From Portunus trituberculatus (lineage: Eukaryota > Arthropoda > Malacostraca > Decapoda > Portunidae), in NCBI RefSeq assembly GCF_017591435.1, contig NC_059287.1:8857501-8921500 (forward strand): a stretch of 64,000 nt of DNA, in the 5' to 3' direction. Shown piece after piece: positions 48,487 through 62,800 of the stretch. The notes beneath the pieces are model-generated. The model did no database searches, was not told the DNA's origin, and worked only from the letters and a program-made list of their open reading frames with translations. A program made the position numbers and the translations under genes. Positions within the stretch are counted from its first letter, which is position 1. The number at the start of each line of letters is the position of its first letter.

Positions 48487-51400
48487 TCATTTCAGAGTTT
48501 TGGTGCATAAAACGCTGGAATACACCAAAATAACCCCATTTCGACATATTTCAGTTCCTTAGCAAAATAGTGTGTTTTGCCTGCAATTCTGAGTTTTGTT
48601 ACTAAAATTGCATGAATACACCAAAATAACTCGTTTATGACATATTTCATTTCCTTAGAAAAATAGTGTGTTTTACTTGCATTTAAGAGTGTTGGTGCAT
48701 AAAACGCTGAAATAATCCAAAATAACCCATTTTTTTTACATATTTCAGTTATTTAGACAAATAGTGTATTTTGGTAGCATTTCTTTGTTGTGGTGGAAAA
48801 AAGCTAAAAACTACTAAAATGCCACATTTTTCTTAATATTACTTTCGATTCTCTATATTAGCTTGTTTTCGTCAATTTTATCGTTTAAAAGGAAAACAAG
48901 GTAAAAGGACGAATTAGTAAATTTTCAAACGAGATAGTTTTTTTTTCATAAAACACCTTAAAAACAAATAGATAAGTCGTTTTAACAAATCTAGTGTTTT
49001 TGCCTGCATTTCTGATTTTGGTGCATAAAACGCTGGAATACACAAAAATAACTCATTTTTGACATATATTAGTTACTTAAACAAATATTGTGATTTGCCT
49101 GCAATTCAGAGTTTTGTTGCATAAAACGCTGGAATACTCCAAAATAACCCCTTTTTGACATATTTCAGTTCCTTAGACAAATATTGTGTTTTGCCTGCAA
49201 TTCTGAATTTTGTTGCAAAAAACGCCTGAATACACCTAAATAATTCGTTTTTTACATTTTTCATTTCCTTAGAAAAATAGTGTGTTTTGCCTGCATATCA
49301 GAGTGTTGCTGCAAAAAACGCTTAAATACACCAAAATAACTCATTTTTTATGTATTTCAGATCTTTAGACAAATAATGTGTCTTGGTAGCATTTCTTTTT
49401 TGTTCTTGAAAAAAGCTAAAAACTACTAAAATAAAACATTTTTCTTGATATTACTTTGGATTTTCTATATTAGCTTGTTTTCATCATTTTTTCGTTTAAA
49501 AGCAAAACAATATAAAATGACGAATAAGCAAAATATTCAATTGAGATGGGTTTTTTTCATAAAACACCTTAAAAAAACATAAATAAGATGTTTTAACAAA
49601 TATAGTGTTTTGCCTGCATTTCTGAGTTTTGTGCATAAAACGCTAGAATACACTAAAATAACCCACTTTTGACATATTTCACTTCCTTAGTCATATATGT
49701 TTTGCCTGCATTTCTGAGTTTTGGTTCATAAAACGCTGGAATACATCAAAATAATCCCTTTTTGAGATATTTCACTTCCTTAGACAAATAGTGTGTTTTC
49801 CCTGCAATTCTGAATTTTGTTACATAAAACGCTGGAATACACCAAAATAACCCCTTTTTGACATATTTCACTTCATTAGACAAATAGTGTGTTTTGCCTG
49901 GAATTCTGAGTTTTCTTGCATAAAACGCAGGAATACACCAAAATAATCCATTTTCTACATATTTCAGTTCCGTAGACAAATTGTGTGTTTCCTTAGCATT
50001 TTTGTGTTTTGGTGGAAAACAGCTAAAAACTAATAAAATTACGTTTTTTTAAATTTTACATTGGATTGTCTATACTAGCTTGTTTTCATCAATTTTGTCG
50101 TTTTGAAGCAAAATAATGTAAAATGACGAATAAGCATAATTTTCAATTGAGATAGTTTTTTTTTCATAAAACAACTTACAAATATATAAATAAGACGTTT
50201 TATCAAATTTAGTGTTTTGCCTGCATTTCTGAGTTTGTTGCATAATACGCTAGAACACACTAAAATAACCCACTTTTAACATATTTCACTTCCTTAAACA
50301 TATATTTTGCTTTGCCTGCTTTTTTGAGTTTTGATTCATAAAACGCTGGTATACATCAAAATAAACCATTTTTGACATATTTCACTTCCTTAGACAAATT
50401 GTGTGTTTTCCCTGCATTTCTGAATTTTGTTATATAAAACGCTTGAATAAACCAAAATAATCCCTATTTGACATACTTCACTTCTTTAGACAAATAGTAT
50501 GTTTTGCCTGCAATTCTGAATTTTGTTGCATAAAACGCTGGAATACACCAAAATAACCCAATTTCTACATATTTCAGTTCCTTAGACAAATTGTGTGTTT
50601 CCGTAGCATTTTTGAGTTTGGTGCATAAAAAGCTAGAATACACTAAAACTTTTGACATATTTCACTTCCTTAGACATATATTTTGTTTTGCCTGCATTTC
50701 TGAGTTTTGGTTCATAAAACGCTGGAATACATCAAAATAACCCTTTTTTGACATATTTCACTTCCTTAGAGAAATAGTGTGTTTTCCCTGCAATTCTGAA
50801 TTTTGTTACATATAACGCTAGAATACACCAAAATAACTTCTTTTTGACATATTTCACTTCTTTAGACAAACAGTGTGTTTTGCCTGCAACTCTAAGTTTT
50901 GTTGCATAAAACGCTGGAATACACCAAAATAACCATTTTTCTACATATTTCAGTTCCTTAGACAAATTGTGTGTTTCCGTAGGATTTCTGTGTTTTGGTG
51001 GAAAACAGCAAAAAACTGATAAAATTACACGTTTTTCTTAATTTAACTTTGGATTCTCTATACTAACAAGTTTTCATCAATTTTATCGTTTTGAAACAAA
51101 ATAATGTAAAATGACGAATAAGCACAATTTTCAATCGAAATAGTTTTTTTTTCATAAAACACCTTAAAAACACATAAATAAGACGTTTTAACAAATTTAG
51201 TGTTTTGCCTGCATTTCTGAGTTTGTTGCATAATACGCTAGAACACACTAAAATAACCCACTTTTAACATATTTCACTTCCTTAAACATATATTTTGCTT
51301 TGCCTGCTTTTTTGAGTTTTGATTCATAAAACGCTGGTATACATCAAAATAAACCATTTTTGACATATTTCACTTCCTTAGACAAATTGTGTGTTTTCCC

Positions 51401-53855
51401 TGCATTTCTGAATTTTGTTATATAAAACGCTTGAATAAACCAAAATAATCCCTATTTGACATACTTCACTTCTTTAGACAAATAGTATGTTTTGCGTGCA
51501 ATTCTGAATTTTGTTGCATAAAACGCTGGAATACACCAAAATAACCCAATTTCTACATATTTCAGTTCCTTAGACAAATTGTGTGTTTCCGTAGCATTTT
51601 TGTGTTTTGGTGGAAAACAGCTAAAAACTAACAAAATTACACTTTTTTCTTAATTTTACTTTGGATTCTATATACTAGCTTGTTTTCATCAGTTTTATCG
51701 TTTTGAAGCAAAATAATTTAAAATGACGAATAAGCGCAATTTTCAATTGAGATAGTTTATTTTCATAAAACACCTTAAAATCACATAAATAAGATTTTAA
51801 CAAATTTAGTGTTATGTCTGCATAGAAATGTTTGGTGCATAAAACGCTAGAATACACTAAAATAACCCACTTTTGACATATTTCACTTCCTGAGAAATAT
51901 ATTTTGTTTTGCCTGCATTTTTGAGTTTTGGTTCATAAAACGCTGGAATACATCAAAATAACCCTTTTTTGACATATTTCACTTCCTTAGACAAATAGTG
52001 TGTTTTCCCTGCATTTCTGAATGTTGTTACATAAAACGCTGGAATAAACCAAAATAAGCCCTTTTTGACATATTTCACTTCTTTAGACAAATAGTATGTT
52101 TTGCCTGCAATTCTAAATTTTGTTGCATAAAACGCTGGAATACACCAAAATAACCCATTTTCTACATATTTTAGTTCCTTAGACAAATTGTGTGTTTCCG
52201 TAGGATTTATTGTATTTTGGTGGAAAACAGCTACAAACTGATAAAATTACAGGTTTTTCTTAATTTTATTATGGATTCTCTATACTAGAATGTTTTCATA
52301 AATTTATCATTTTGAAGCAAAATAATGTAAAATGACGAATAAGCACAATTTTCAATCGAGATAGTTTTTTTTTTTCAAAAACCACCATAAAAACACATAA
52401 ATAAGACGTTTTAACAAATTTAGTGTTTTGCCTGCACATCTGAATTTGGTACATTAAACGCTAGAATTCACTAAAATAACACACTTTTGACATATTTCAC
52501 TTTCTTAGACATATATTGTGTTTTGCCTGCAATTATGAGTTTTGGTTCATAAAACGCTGGAATACATCAAAATAACCCCTTTTTGACATATTTCACTTCT
52601 TTAGACAAAAAGTGTGTTTTCCTTGCAATTCTGAGTTTTGTTACATAAAACGCTGGAATACACCTGTTTGACATATTTCACTTCCTTAGATAAATAGTGT
52701 GTTTTGCCTGCAATTCTGAGTTTTGTTGCATAAAACGCTGGAATACACCAAAATAACACGTTTTCTACATAATTCAGTTCATTAGACAAATTGTGTTTCC
52801 GTAGGATTTCTGTGTTTTGGTGGAAAACAGCTAAAAACTGATAAAGTTACAAGTTTTTCTTAATTTTACTTTGGATTCTCTATACTAGCATGTTTTCATG
52901 AATTTTATCGTTTTGAAGCAAAATAATGTAAAATGACGAATAACCACAATTTTCAACCGAGATAGTTTTTTTTTTTTTTTTATCATAAAACACCTTAAAA
53001 ACACATAAAAAAGACGTTTTAACAAATATAGTGTTTTGCTTCCATTTCTGAGTTTGGTGCATAAAACGCTAGAATACACTAAAATAACCCACTTTTGACA
53101 TATTTCACTTCTTTAGACATTTATTGTGTTTTGCCTGCATTTCTGAGTTTTCGTTCATAAAACGCTGGATACATAAAAATAACCCCTTTTTGACATATTT
53201 CACTTCCTTAAACAAAAAGTGTGTTTTCCCTGCAATTCTGAGTTTTGTTACTCTAAACGCTGGAATACACCAAAATAACCCCTTTTTGACATATTTCACT
53301 TCCGTAGACAAATAGTGTGTTTTGCCTGCAATTCCGAGTTTTGTTACATAAAACGCCGAAATACGAAATACGAAATATGTAAAAATGGGTTATTTTAACC
53401 CATTTTTACATATTTCAGTTCCTAAGACAAATGGAGTGTTTCCGTAGCATTTCTATGTCTTGGTGAAAAACAGCTAAAAATACACGTTTTTCTAAATTTT
53501 TGCCTGCATTTCTGAGTTTGGTGCATAAAACGCTAGAATACACTAAAATAACCCACTTTTGACATATTTCACTTCCTTAGACAAATAGTGTGTTTTGCCT
53601 GCAATTCTGAGTTTTGTTGCATAAAACGCTGGAATACAAAATAACAAAATAACCATTTTTACATATTTCAGTTCCTTAGACAAATAGTGTGTTTTCGTAG
53701 CATTTCTGTGTTTTGGTGGAAAACAGCTAAAAACTGATTAAATTACACGTTTTTCTTAATTTTACTTTGGATTCTCTATACTAGCTTGTTTTCATCATTT
53801 TTATCGTTTTGAAGCAAAATAATGTAAAATGACGAATAAGCACAAATTTCAATGG
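48487..53855 (-). repeat. Satellite block IV, minus orientation, approaching the right-hand type
   Basis: Units again combine 96-bp modules and an AT-rich spacer. From about 49,600 the spacer has GTTTTGAAGCAAAATAATG and the modules have CATATTTCACTTCC, the variants seen in the plus-oriented array further right. Spacers fall near 50,090, 51,075, 51,690, 52,300, 52,900 and 53,800. A 988-bp-offset near-identical copy links about 50,170-50,620 and 51,160-51,605. The last part (53,340-53,520) is rearranged, with a deletion of most of one spacer. Confidence 0.92.
53372..53416. repeat. Perfect 21-bp-arm hairpin in the satellite
   Basis: GAAATATGTAAAAATGGGTT and the next base (53,372-53,392) are followed by TTT and an exact reverse complement at 53,396-53,416. 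Each arm is the normal module sequence, so two modules meet head to head here. Confidence 0.92.
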
Positions 53856-56800
53856 AGAAATATGTGAAAAAGGGTTATTTTGATGTATTCCAGCGTTTTA
53901 TGAACCAAAACTCAGAAATGCAGGTAAAACACAATATATGTCCAAGGAAGTGAAATATGTCAAAAGTGGGTTATTTTAGTGTATTCTAGCGTTTTATGCA
54001 CCAAACTCATAAATGCAGGCAAAATACTATATATGATAAAACGTCTTATTCATGTGTTTTTAAGGTGTTTTATGAAAAAAACTATCTCGATTGAAAATTG
54101 TGATTATTCCTCATTTTACATTATTTTGCTTCAAAACGATAAAACTGATGAAAACAAGCTAGTATAGAGAATCCAAAGTATAATTAAGAAGAACGTGTTA
54201 TTTAATCAGGTTTTAGCTGTTTTCCACCAAAACACAGAAATGCTACGGAAACACACTATTTGTCTAAGGAACTGAAATATGTAAAAAATGAGTTATTTTG
54301 GTGTATTCCAGCGTTTTATGCAACAAAACTCAGAATTGCAGGCAAATCACACTATTTGTCTAAGGAAGTGAAATATGTGAAAAAGGGGTTATTTTGGTGT
54401 ATTCCAGCGTTTTATGTAACAAAACTCAGAATTGCAGGGAAAACACACTATTTGTCTAAGGAAGTGAAATATGTGAAAAAGAGGTTATTTTGGTGTATTC
54501 CAGCGTTTTATGTAACAAAACTCAGAATTGCAGGCAAAACACACTATATGTCTAAGGTAGTGAAATATGTCAAAAAGGGGTTATTTTGGTGTATTCCAGC
54601 GTTTTATGTAACAAAACTCAGAATTGCAGGGAAAACACACTATTTGTTTAAGGAAGTGAAATATGTGAAAAAGAGGTTATTTTGATGTATTCCAGCGTTT
54701 TATGAACCAAAACTCAGAAATGCAGGTAAAACACAATATATGTCCAAGGAAGTGAAATATGTCAAAAGTGGGTTATTTTAGTGTATTCTAGCGTTTTATG
54801 CACCAAACTCATAAATGCAGGCAAAATACTATATATGATAAAACGTCTTATTCATGTGTTTTTAAGGTGTTTTATGAAAAAAAAACTATCTCGATTGAAA
54901 ATTGTGATTATTCCTCATTTTACATTATTTTGCTTCAAAACGATAAAACTGATGAAAACAAGCTAGTATAGAGAATCCAAAGTATAATTAAGAAGAACGT
55001 GTTATTTAATCAGTTTTTAGCTGTTTTCCACCAAAACACAGAAATGCTACGGAAACACACTATTTGTCTAAGGAACTGAAATATGTAAAAAATGAGTTAT
55101 TTTGGTGTATTCCAGCGTTTTATGCAACAAAACTCAGAATTGCAGGCAAATCACACTATTTGTCTAAGGAAGTGAAATATGTGAAAAAGGGGTTATTTTG
55201 GTGTATTCCAGCGTTTTATGTAACAAAACTCAGAATTGCAGGGAAAACACACTATTTGTCTAAGGAAGTGAAATATGTGAAAAATAGGTTATTTTGGTGT
55301 ATTCCAGCGTTTTATGTAACAAAACTCAGAATTGCAGGCAAAACACACTATTTGTCTAAGGTAGTGAAATATGTCAAAAAGGGGTTATTTTGGTGTATTC
55401 CAGCGTTTTATGTAACAAAACTCAGAATTGCAGGGAAAACACACTATTTGTTTAAGGAAGTGAAATATGTGAAAAAGGGGTTATTTTGATGTATTCCAGC
55501 GTTTTATGAACCAAAACTCAGAAATGCAGGTAAAACACAATATATGTCCAAGGAAGTGAAATATGTCAAAAGTGGGTTATTTTAGTGTATTCTAGCGTTT
55601 TATGCACCAAACTCATAAATGCAGGCAAAATACTATATATGATAAAACGTCTTATTCATGTGTTTTTAAGGTGTTTTATGAAAAAAACTATCTCGATTGA
55701 AAATTGTGATTATTCCTCATTTTACATTATTTTGCTTCAAAACGATAAAACTGATGAAAACAAGCTAGTATAGAGAATCCAAAGTATAATTAAGAAGAAC
55801 GTGTTATTTAATCAGGTTTTAGCTGTTTTCCACCAAAACACAGAAATGCTACGGAAACACACTATTTGTCTAAGGAACTGAAATATGTAAAAAATGAGTT
55901 ATTTTGGTGTATTCCAGCGTTTTATGCAACAAAACTCAGAATTGCAGGCAAATCACACTATTTGTCTAAGGAAGTGAAATATGTGAAAAAGGGGTTATTT
56001 TGGTGTATTCCAGCGTTTTATGTAACAAAACTCAGAATTGCAGGGAAAACACACTATTTGTCTAAGGAAGTGAAATATGTGAAAAAGAGGTTATTTTGGT
56101 GTATTCCAGCGTTTTATGTAACAAAACTCAGAATTGCAGGCAAAACACACTATATGTCTAAGGTAGTGAAATATGTCAAAAAGGGGTTATTTTGGTGTAT
56201 TCCAGCGTTTTATGTAACAAAACTCAGAATTGCAGGGAAAACACACTATTTGTTTAAGGAAGTGAAATATGTGAAAAAAGGGTTATTTTGATGTATTCCA
56301 GCGTTTTATGAACCAAAACTCAGAAATGCAGGTAAAACACAATATATGTCCAAGGAAGTGAAATATGTCAAAAGTGGGTTATTTTAGTGTATTCTAGCGT
56401 TTTATGCACCAAACTCATAAATGCATGCAAAATACTATATATGATAAAACGTCTTATTCATGTGTTTTTAAGGTGTTTTATGAAAAAAAAACTATCTCGA
56501 TTGAAAATTGTGATTATTCCTCATTTTACATTATTTTGCTTCAAAACGATAAAACTGATGAAAACAAGCTAGTATAGAGAATCCAAAGTATAATTAAGAA
56601 GAACGTGTTATTTAATCAGTTTTTAGCTGTTTTCCACCAAAACACAGAAATGCTACGGAAACACACTATTTGTCTAAGGAACTGAAATATGTAAAAAATG
56701 AGTTATTTTGGTGTATTCCAGCGTTTTATGCAACAAAACTCAGAATTGCAGGCAAATCACACTATTTGTCTAAGGAAGTGAAATATGTGAAAAAGGGGTT

Positions 56801-59800
56801 ATTTTGGTGTATTCCAGCGTTTTATGTAACAAAACTCAGAATTGCAGGGAAAACACACTATTTGTCTAAGGAAGTGAAATATGTGAAAAATAGGTTATTT
56901 TGGTGTATTCCAGCGTTTTATGTAACAAAACTCAGAATTGCAGGCAAAACACACTATTTGTCTAAGGTAGTGAAATATGTCAAAAAGGGGTTATTTTGGT
57001 GTATTCCAGCGTTTTATGTAACAAAACTCAGAATTGCAGGGAAAACACACTATTTGTTTAAGGAAGTGAAATATGTGAAAAAGGGGTTATTTTGATGTAT
57101 TCCAGCGTTTTATGAACCAAAACTCAGAAATGCAGGTAAAACACAATATATGTCCAAGGAAGTGAAATATGTCAAAAGTGGGTTATTTTAGTGTATTCTA
57201 GCGTTTTATGCACCAAACTCATAAATGCAGGCAAAATACTATATATGATAAAACGTCTTATTCATGTATTTTTAAGGTGTTTTATGAAAAAAAAAACTAT
57301 CTCGATTGAAAATTGTGATTATTCCTCATTTTACATTATTTTGCTTCAAAACGATAAAACTGATGAAAACAAGCTAGTATAGAGAATCCAAAGTATAATT
57401 AAGAAGAACGTGTTATTTAATCAGTTTTTAGCTGTTTTCCACCAAAACACAGAAATGCTACGGAAACACACTATTTGTCTAAGGAACTGAAATATGTAAA
57501 AAAAAAATGAGTTATTTTGGTGTATTCCAGCGTTTTAAGCAACAAAACTCAGAATTGCAGGCAAATCACACTATTTGTCTAAGGAAGTGAAATATGTGAA
57601 AAAGGGGTTATTTTGGTGTATTCCAGCGTTTTATGTAACAAAACTCAGAATAGCAGGGAAAACACACTATTTGTCTAAGGAGGTGACATATGTGAAAAAT
57701 AGGTTATTTTGGTGTATTCCAGCGTTTTATGTAACAAAACTCAGAATTGCAGGCAAAACACACTATTTGTCTAAGGTAGTGAAATATGTCAAAAAGGGGT
57801 TATTTTGGTGTATTCCAGCGTTTTATGTAACAAAACTCAGAATTGCAGGGAAAACACACTATTTGTTTAAGGAAGTGAAATATGTAAAAAAGGGGTTATT
57901 TTGATGTATTCCAGCGTTTTATGAACCAAAACTCAGAAATGCAGGTAAAACACAATATATGTCCAAGGAAGTGAAATATGTCAAAAGTGGGTTATTTTAG
58001 TGTATTCTAGCGTTTTATGCACCAAACTCATAAATGCAGGCAAAATACTATATATGATAAAACGTCTTATTCATGTATTTTTAAGGTGTTTTATGAAAAA
58101 AACTATCTCGATTGAAAATTGTGATTATTCCTCATTTTACATTATTTTGCTTCAAAACGATAAAACTGATGAAAACAAGCTAGTATAGAGAATCCAAAGT
58201 ATAATTAAGAAGAACGTGTTATTTAATCAGTTTTAGCTGTTTTCCACCAAAACACAGAAATGCTACGGAAACACACTATTTGTCTAAGGAACTGAAATAT
58301 GTAAAAAATGAGTTATTTTGGTGTATTCCAGCGTTTTATGCAACAAAACTCAGAATTGCAGGCAAATCACACTATTTGTCTAAGGAAGTGAAATATGTGA
58401 AAAGGGGTTATTTTGGTGTATTCCAGCGTTTTATGTAACAAAACTCAGAATTGCAGGGAAAACACACTATTTGTCTAAGGAAGTGAAATATGTGAAAAAG
58501 GGTTATTTTGGTGTATTCCAGCGTTTTATGTAACAAAACTCAGAATTGCAGGCAAAACACACTATTTGTCTAAGGTGTCTATAGGTAACAAAAAAAGTGA
58601 TTTTGGTGTATTCCAGCGTTTTATGTAACAAAAAGAATTGGGTTATTTTACTCAGTGTATGTCAAAAGGGGTTATTTTGGTGTATTCCAGCGTTTTATGT
58701 AACAAAACTCAGAATTGCAGGGAAAACACACTATTTGTTTAAGGAAGTGAAATATGTGAAAAAGAGGTTATTTTGATGTATTCCAGCGTTTTATGAACCA
58801 AAACTCAGAAATGCAGGTAAAACACAATATATGTCCAAGGAAGTGAAATATGTCAAAAGTGGGTTATTTTAGTGTATTCTAGCGTTTTATGCACCAAACT
58901 CATAAATGCAGGCAAAATACTATATATGATAAAACGTCTTATTCATGTGTTTTTAAGGTGTTTTATGAAAAAAACTATCTCGATTGAAAATTGTGATTAT
59001 TCCTCATTTTACATTATTTTGCTTCAAAACGATAAAACTGATGAAAACAAGCTAGTATAGAGAATCCAAAGTATAATTAAGAAGAACGTGTTATTTAATC
59101 AGTTTTAGCTGTTTTCCACCAAAACACAGAAATGCTACGGAAACACACTATTTGTCTAAGGAACTGAAATATGTAAAAAATGAGTTATTTTGGTGTATTC
59201 CAGCGTTTTATGCAACAAAACTCAGAATTGCAGGCAAATCACACTATTTGTCTAAGGAAGTGAAATATGTGAAAAAGGGGTTATTTTGGTGTATTCCAGC
59301 GTTTTATGTAACAAAACTCAGAATTGCAGGAAAACACACTATTTGTCTAAGGAAGTGAAATATGTGAAAAAAGGTTATTTTGGTGTATTCCAGCGTTTTA
59401 TGTAACAAAACTCAGAATTGCAGGCAAAACACACTATTTGTCTAAGGTAGTGAAATATGTCAAAAAGGGGTTATTTTGGTGTATTCCAGCGTTTTATGTA
59501 ACAAAACTCAGAATTGCAGGGAAAACACACTATTTGTTTAAGGAAGTGAAATATGTGAAAAAGGGTTATTTTGATGTATTCCAGCGTTTTATGAACCAAA
59601 ACTCAGAAATGCAGGTAAAACACAATATATGTCCAAGGAAGTGAAATATGTCAAAAGTGGGTTATTTTAGTGTATTCTAGCGTTTTATGCACCAAACTCA
59701 TAAATGCAGGCAAAATACTATATATGATAAAACGTCTTATTCATGTGTTTTTAAGGTGTTTTATGAAAAAAAAACTATCTCGATTGAAAATTGTGATTAT

Positions 59801-62800
59801 TCCTCATTTTACATTATTTTGCTTCAAAACGATAAAACTGATGAAAACAAGCTAGTATAGAGAATCCAAAGTATAATTAAGAAGTACGTGTTATTTAATC
59901 AGGTTTTAGCTGTTTTCCACCAAAACACAGAAATGCTACGGAAACACACTATTTGTCTAAGGAACTGAAATATGTAAAAAATGAGTTATTTTGGTGTATT
60001 CCAGCGTTTTAAGCAACAAAACTCAGAATTGCAGGCAAATCACACTATTTGTCTAAGGAAGTGAAATATGTGAAAAAGGGGTTCTTTTGGTGTATTCCAG
60101 CGTTTTATTTAACAAAACTCAGAATAGCAGGGAAAACACACTATTTGTCTAAGGAAGTGACATATGTGAAAAAGAGGTTATTTTGGTGTATTCCAGCGTT
60201 TTATGTAACAAAACTCAGAATTGCAGGCAAAACACACTATATGTCTAAGGTAGTGAAATATGTCAAAAAGGGGTTATTTTGGTGTATTCCAGCGTTTTAT
60301 GTAACAAAACTCAGAATTGCAGGGAAAACACACTATTTGTTTAAGGAAGTGAAATATGTGAAAAAGGGGTTATTTTGATGTATTCCAGCGTTTTATGAAC
60401 CAAAACTCAGAAATGCAGGTAAAACACAATATATGTCCAAGGAAGTGAAATATGTCAAAAGTGGGTTATTTTAGTGTATTCTAGCGTTTTATGCACCAAA
60501 CTCATAAATGCAGGCAAAATACTATATATGATAAAACGTCTTATTCATGTGTTTTTAAGGTGTTTTATGAAAAAAAAACTATCTCGATTGAAAATTGTGA
60601 TTATTCCTCATTTTACATTATTTTGCTTCAAAACGATAAAACTGATGAAAACAAGCTAGTATAGAGAATCCAAAGTATAATTAAGAAGAACGTGTTATTT
60701 AATCAGTTTTTAGCTGTTTTCCACCAAAACACAGAAATGCTACGGAAACACACTATTTGTCTAAGGAACTGAAATATGTAAAAAATGAGTTATTTTGGTG
60801 TATTCCAGCGTTTTATGCAACAAAACTCAGAATTGCAGGCAAATCACACTATTTGTCTAAGGAAGTGAAATATGTGAAAAAGGGGTTATTTTGGTGTATT
60901 CCAGCGTTTTATGTAACAAAACTCAGAATTGCAGGAAAACACACTATTTGTCTAAGGAAGTGAAATATGTGAAAAAGTGAAAAAGGGTTATTTTGGTGTA
61001 TTCCAGCGTTTTATGTAACAAAACTCAGAATTGCAGGCAAAACACACTATTTGTCTAAGGTAGTGAAATATGTCAAAAAGGGGTTATTTTGGTGTATTCC
61101 AGCGTTTTATGTAACAAAACTCAGAATTGCAGGGAAAACACACTATTTGTTTAAGGAAGTGAAATATGTGAAAAAGAGGTTATTTTGATGTATTCCAGCG
61201 TTTTATGAACCAAAACTCAGAAATGCAGGTAAAACACAATATATGTCCAAGGAAGTGAAATATGTCAAAAATTGGGTTATTTTAGTGTATTCTAGCGTTT
61301 TATGCACCAAACTCATAAATGCATGCAAAATACTATATATGATAAAACGTCTTATTCATGTGTTTTTAAGGTGTTTTATGAAAAAAACTATCTCGATTGA
61401 AAATTGTGATTATTCCTCATTTTACATTATTTTGCTTCAAAACGATAAAACTGATGAAAACAAGCTAGTATAGAGAATCCAAAGTATAATTAAGAAGAAC
61501 GTGTTATTTAATCAGGTTTTAGCTGTTTTCCACCAAAACACAGAAATGCTACGGAAACACACTATTTGTCTAAGGAACTGAAATATGTAAAAAATGTGTT
61601 ATTTTGGTGTATTCCAGCGTTTTATGCAACAAAACTCAGAATTGCAGGCAAATCACACTATTTGTCTAAGGAAGTGAAATATGTGAAAAAGGGGTTATTT
61701 TGGTGTATTCCAGCGTTTTATGTAACAAAACTCAGAATTGCAGGCAAAACACACTATTTGTCTAAGGAAGTGAAATATGTGAAAAAAAGGTTATTTTGGT
61801 GTATTCCAGCGTTTTATGTAACAAAACTCAGAATTGCAGGCAAAACACACTATTTGTCTAAGGTAGTGAAATATGTCAAAAAGGGGTTATTTTGGTGTAT
61901 TCCAGCGTTTTATGTAACAAAACTCAGAATTGCAGGGAAAACACACTATTTGTTTAAGGAAGTGAAATATGTGAAAAAGGGGTTATTTTGATGTATTCCA
62001 GCGTTTTATGAACCAAAACTCAGAAATGCAGGTAAAACACAATATATGTCCAAGGAAGTGAAATATGTCAAAAGTGGGTTATTTTAGTGTATTCTAGCGT
62101 TTTATGCACCAAACTCATAAATGCAGGCAAAATACTATATATGATAAAACGTCTTATTCATGTTTTTTAAGGTGTTTTATGAAAAAAAACTATCTCGATT
62201 GAAAATTGTGATTATTCCTCATTTTACATTATTTTGCTTCAAAACGATAAAACTGATGAAAACAAGCTAGTATAGAGAATCCAAAGTATAATTAAGAAGA
62301 ACGTGTTATTTAATCAGGTTTTAGCTGTTTTCCACCAAAACACAGAAATGCTACGGAAACACACTATTTGTCTAAGGAACTGAAATATGTAAAAAATGAG
62401 TTATTTTGGTGTATTCCAGCGTTTTATGCAACAAAACTCAGAATTGCAGGCAAATCACACTATTTGTCTAAGGAAGTGAAATATGTGAAAAAGGGGTTAT
62501 TTTGGTGTATTCCAGCGTTTTATGTAACAAAACTCAGAATTGCAGGGAAAACACACTATTTGTCTAAGGAAGTGAAATATGTGAAAAAAGGTTATTTTGG
62601 TGTATTCCAGCGTTTTATGTAACAAAACTCAGAATTGCAGGCAAAACACACTATTTGTCTAAGGTAGTGAAATATGTCAAAAAGGGGTTATTTTGGTGTA
62701 TTCCAGCGTTTTATGTAACAAAACTCAGAATTGCAGGGAAAACACACTATTTGTTTAAGGAAGTGAAATATGTGAAAAAGGGTTATTTTGATGTATTCCA

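Noticed and set aside
54260..54685. A tandem-repeat protein gene (32-residue repeats) in the satellite
   Set aside because: Open frames begin without ATG, end at each spacer, recur once per unit and follow from a 96-bp module length; nothing suggests a promoter or splice structure.
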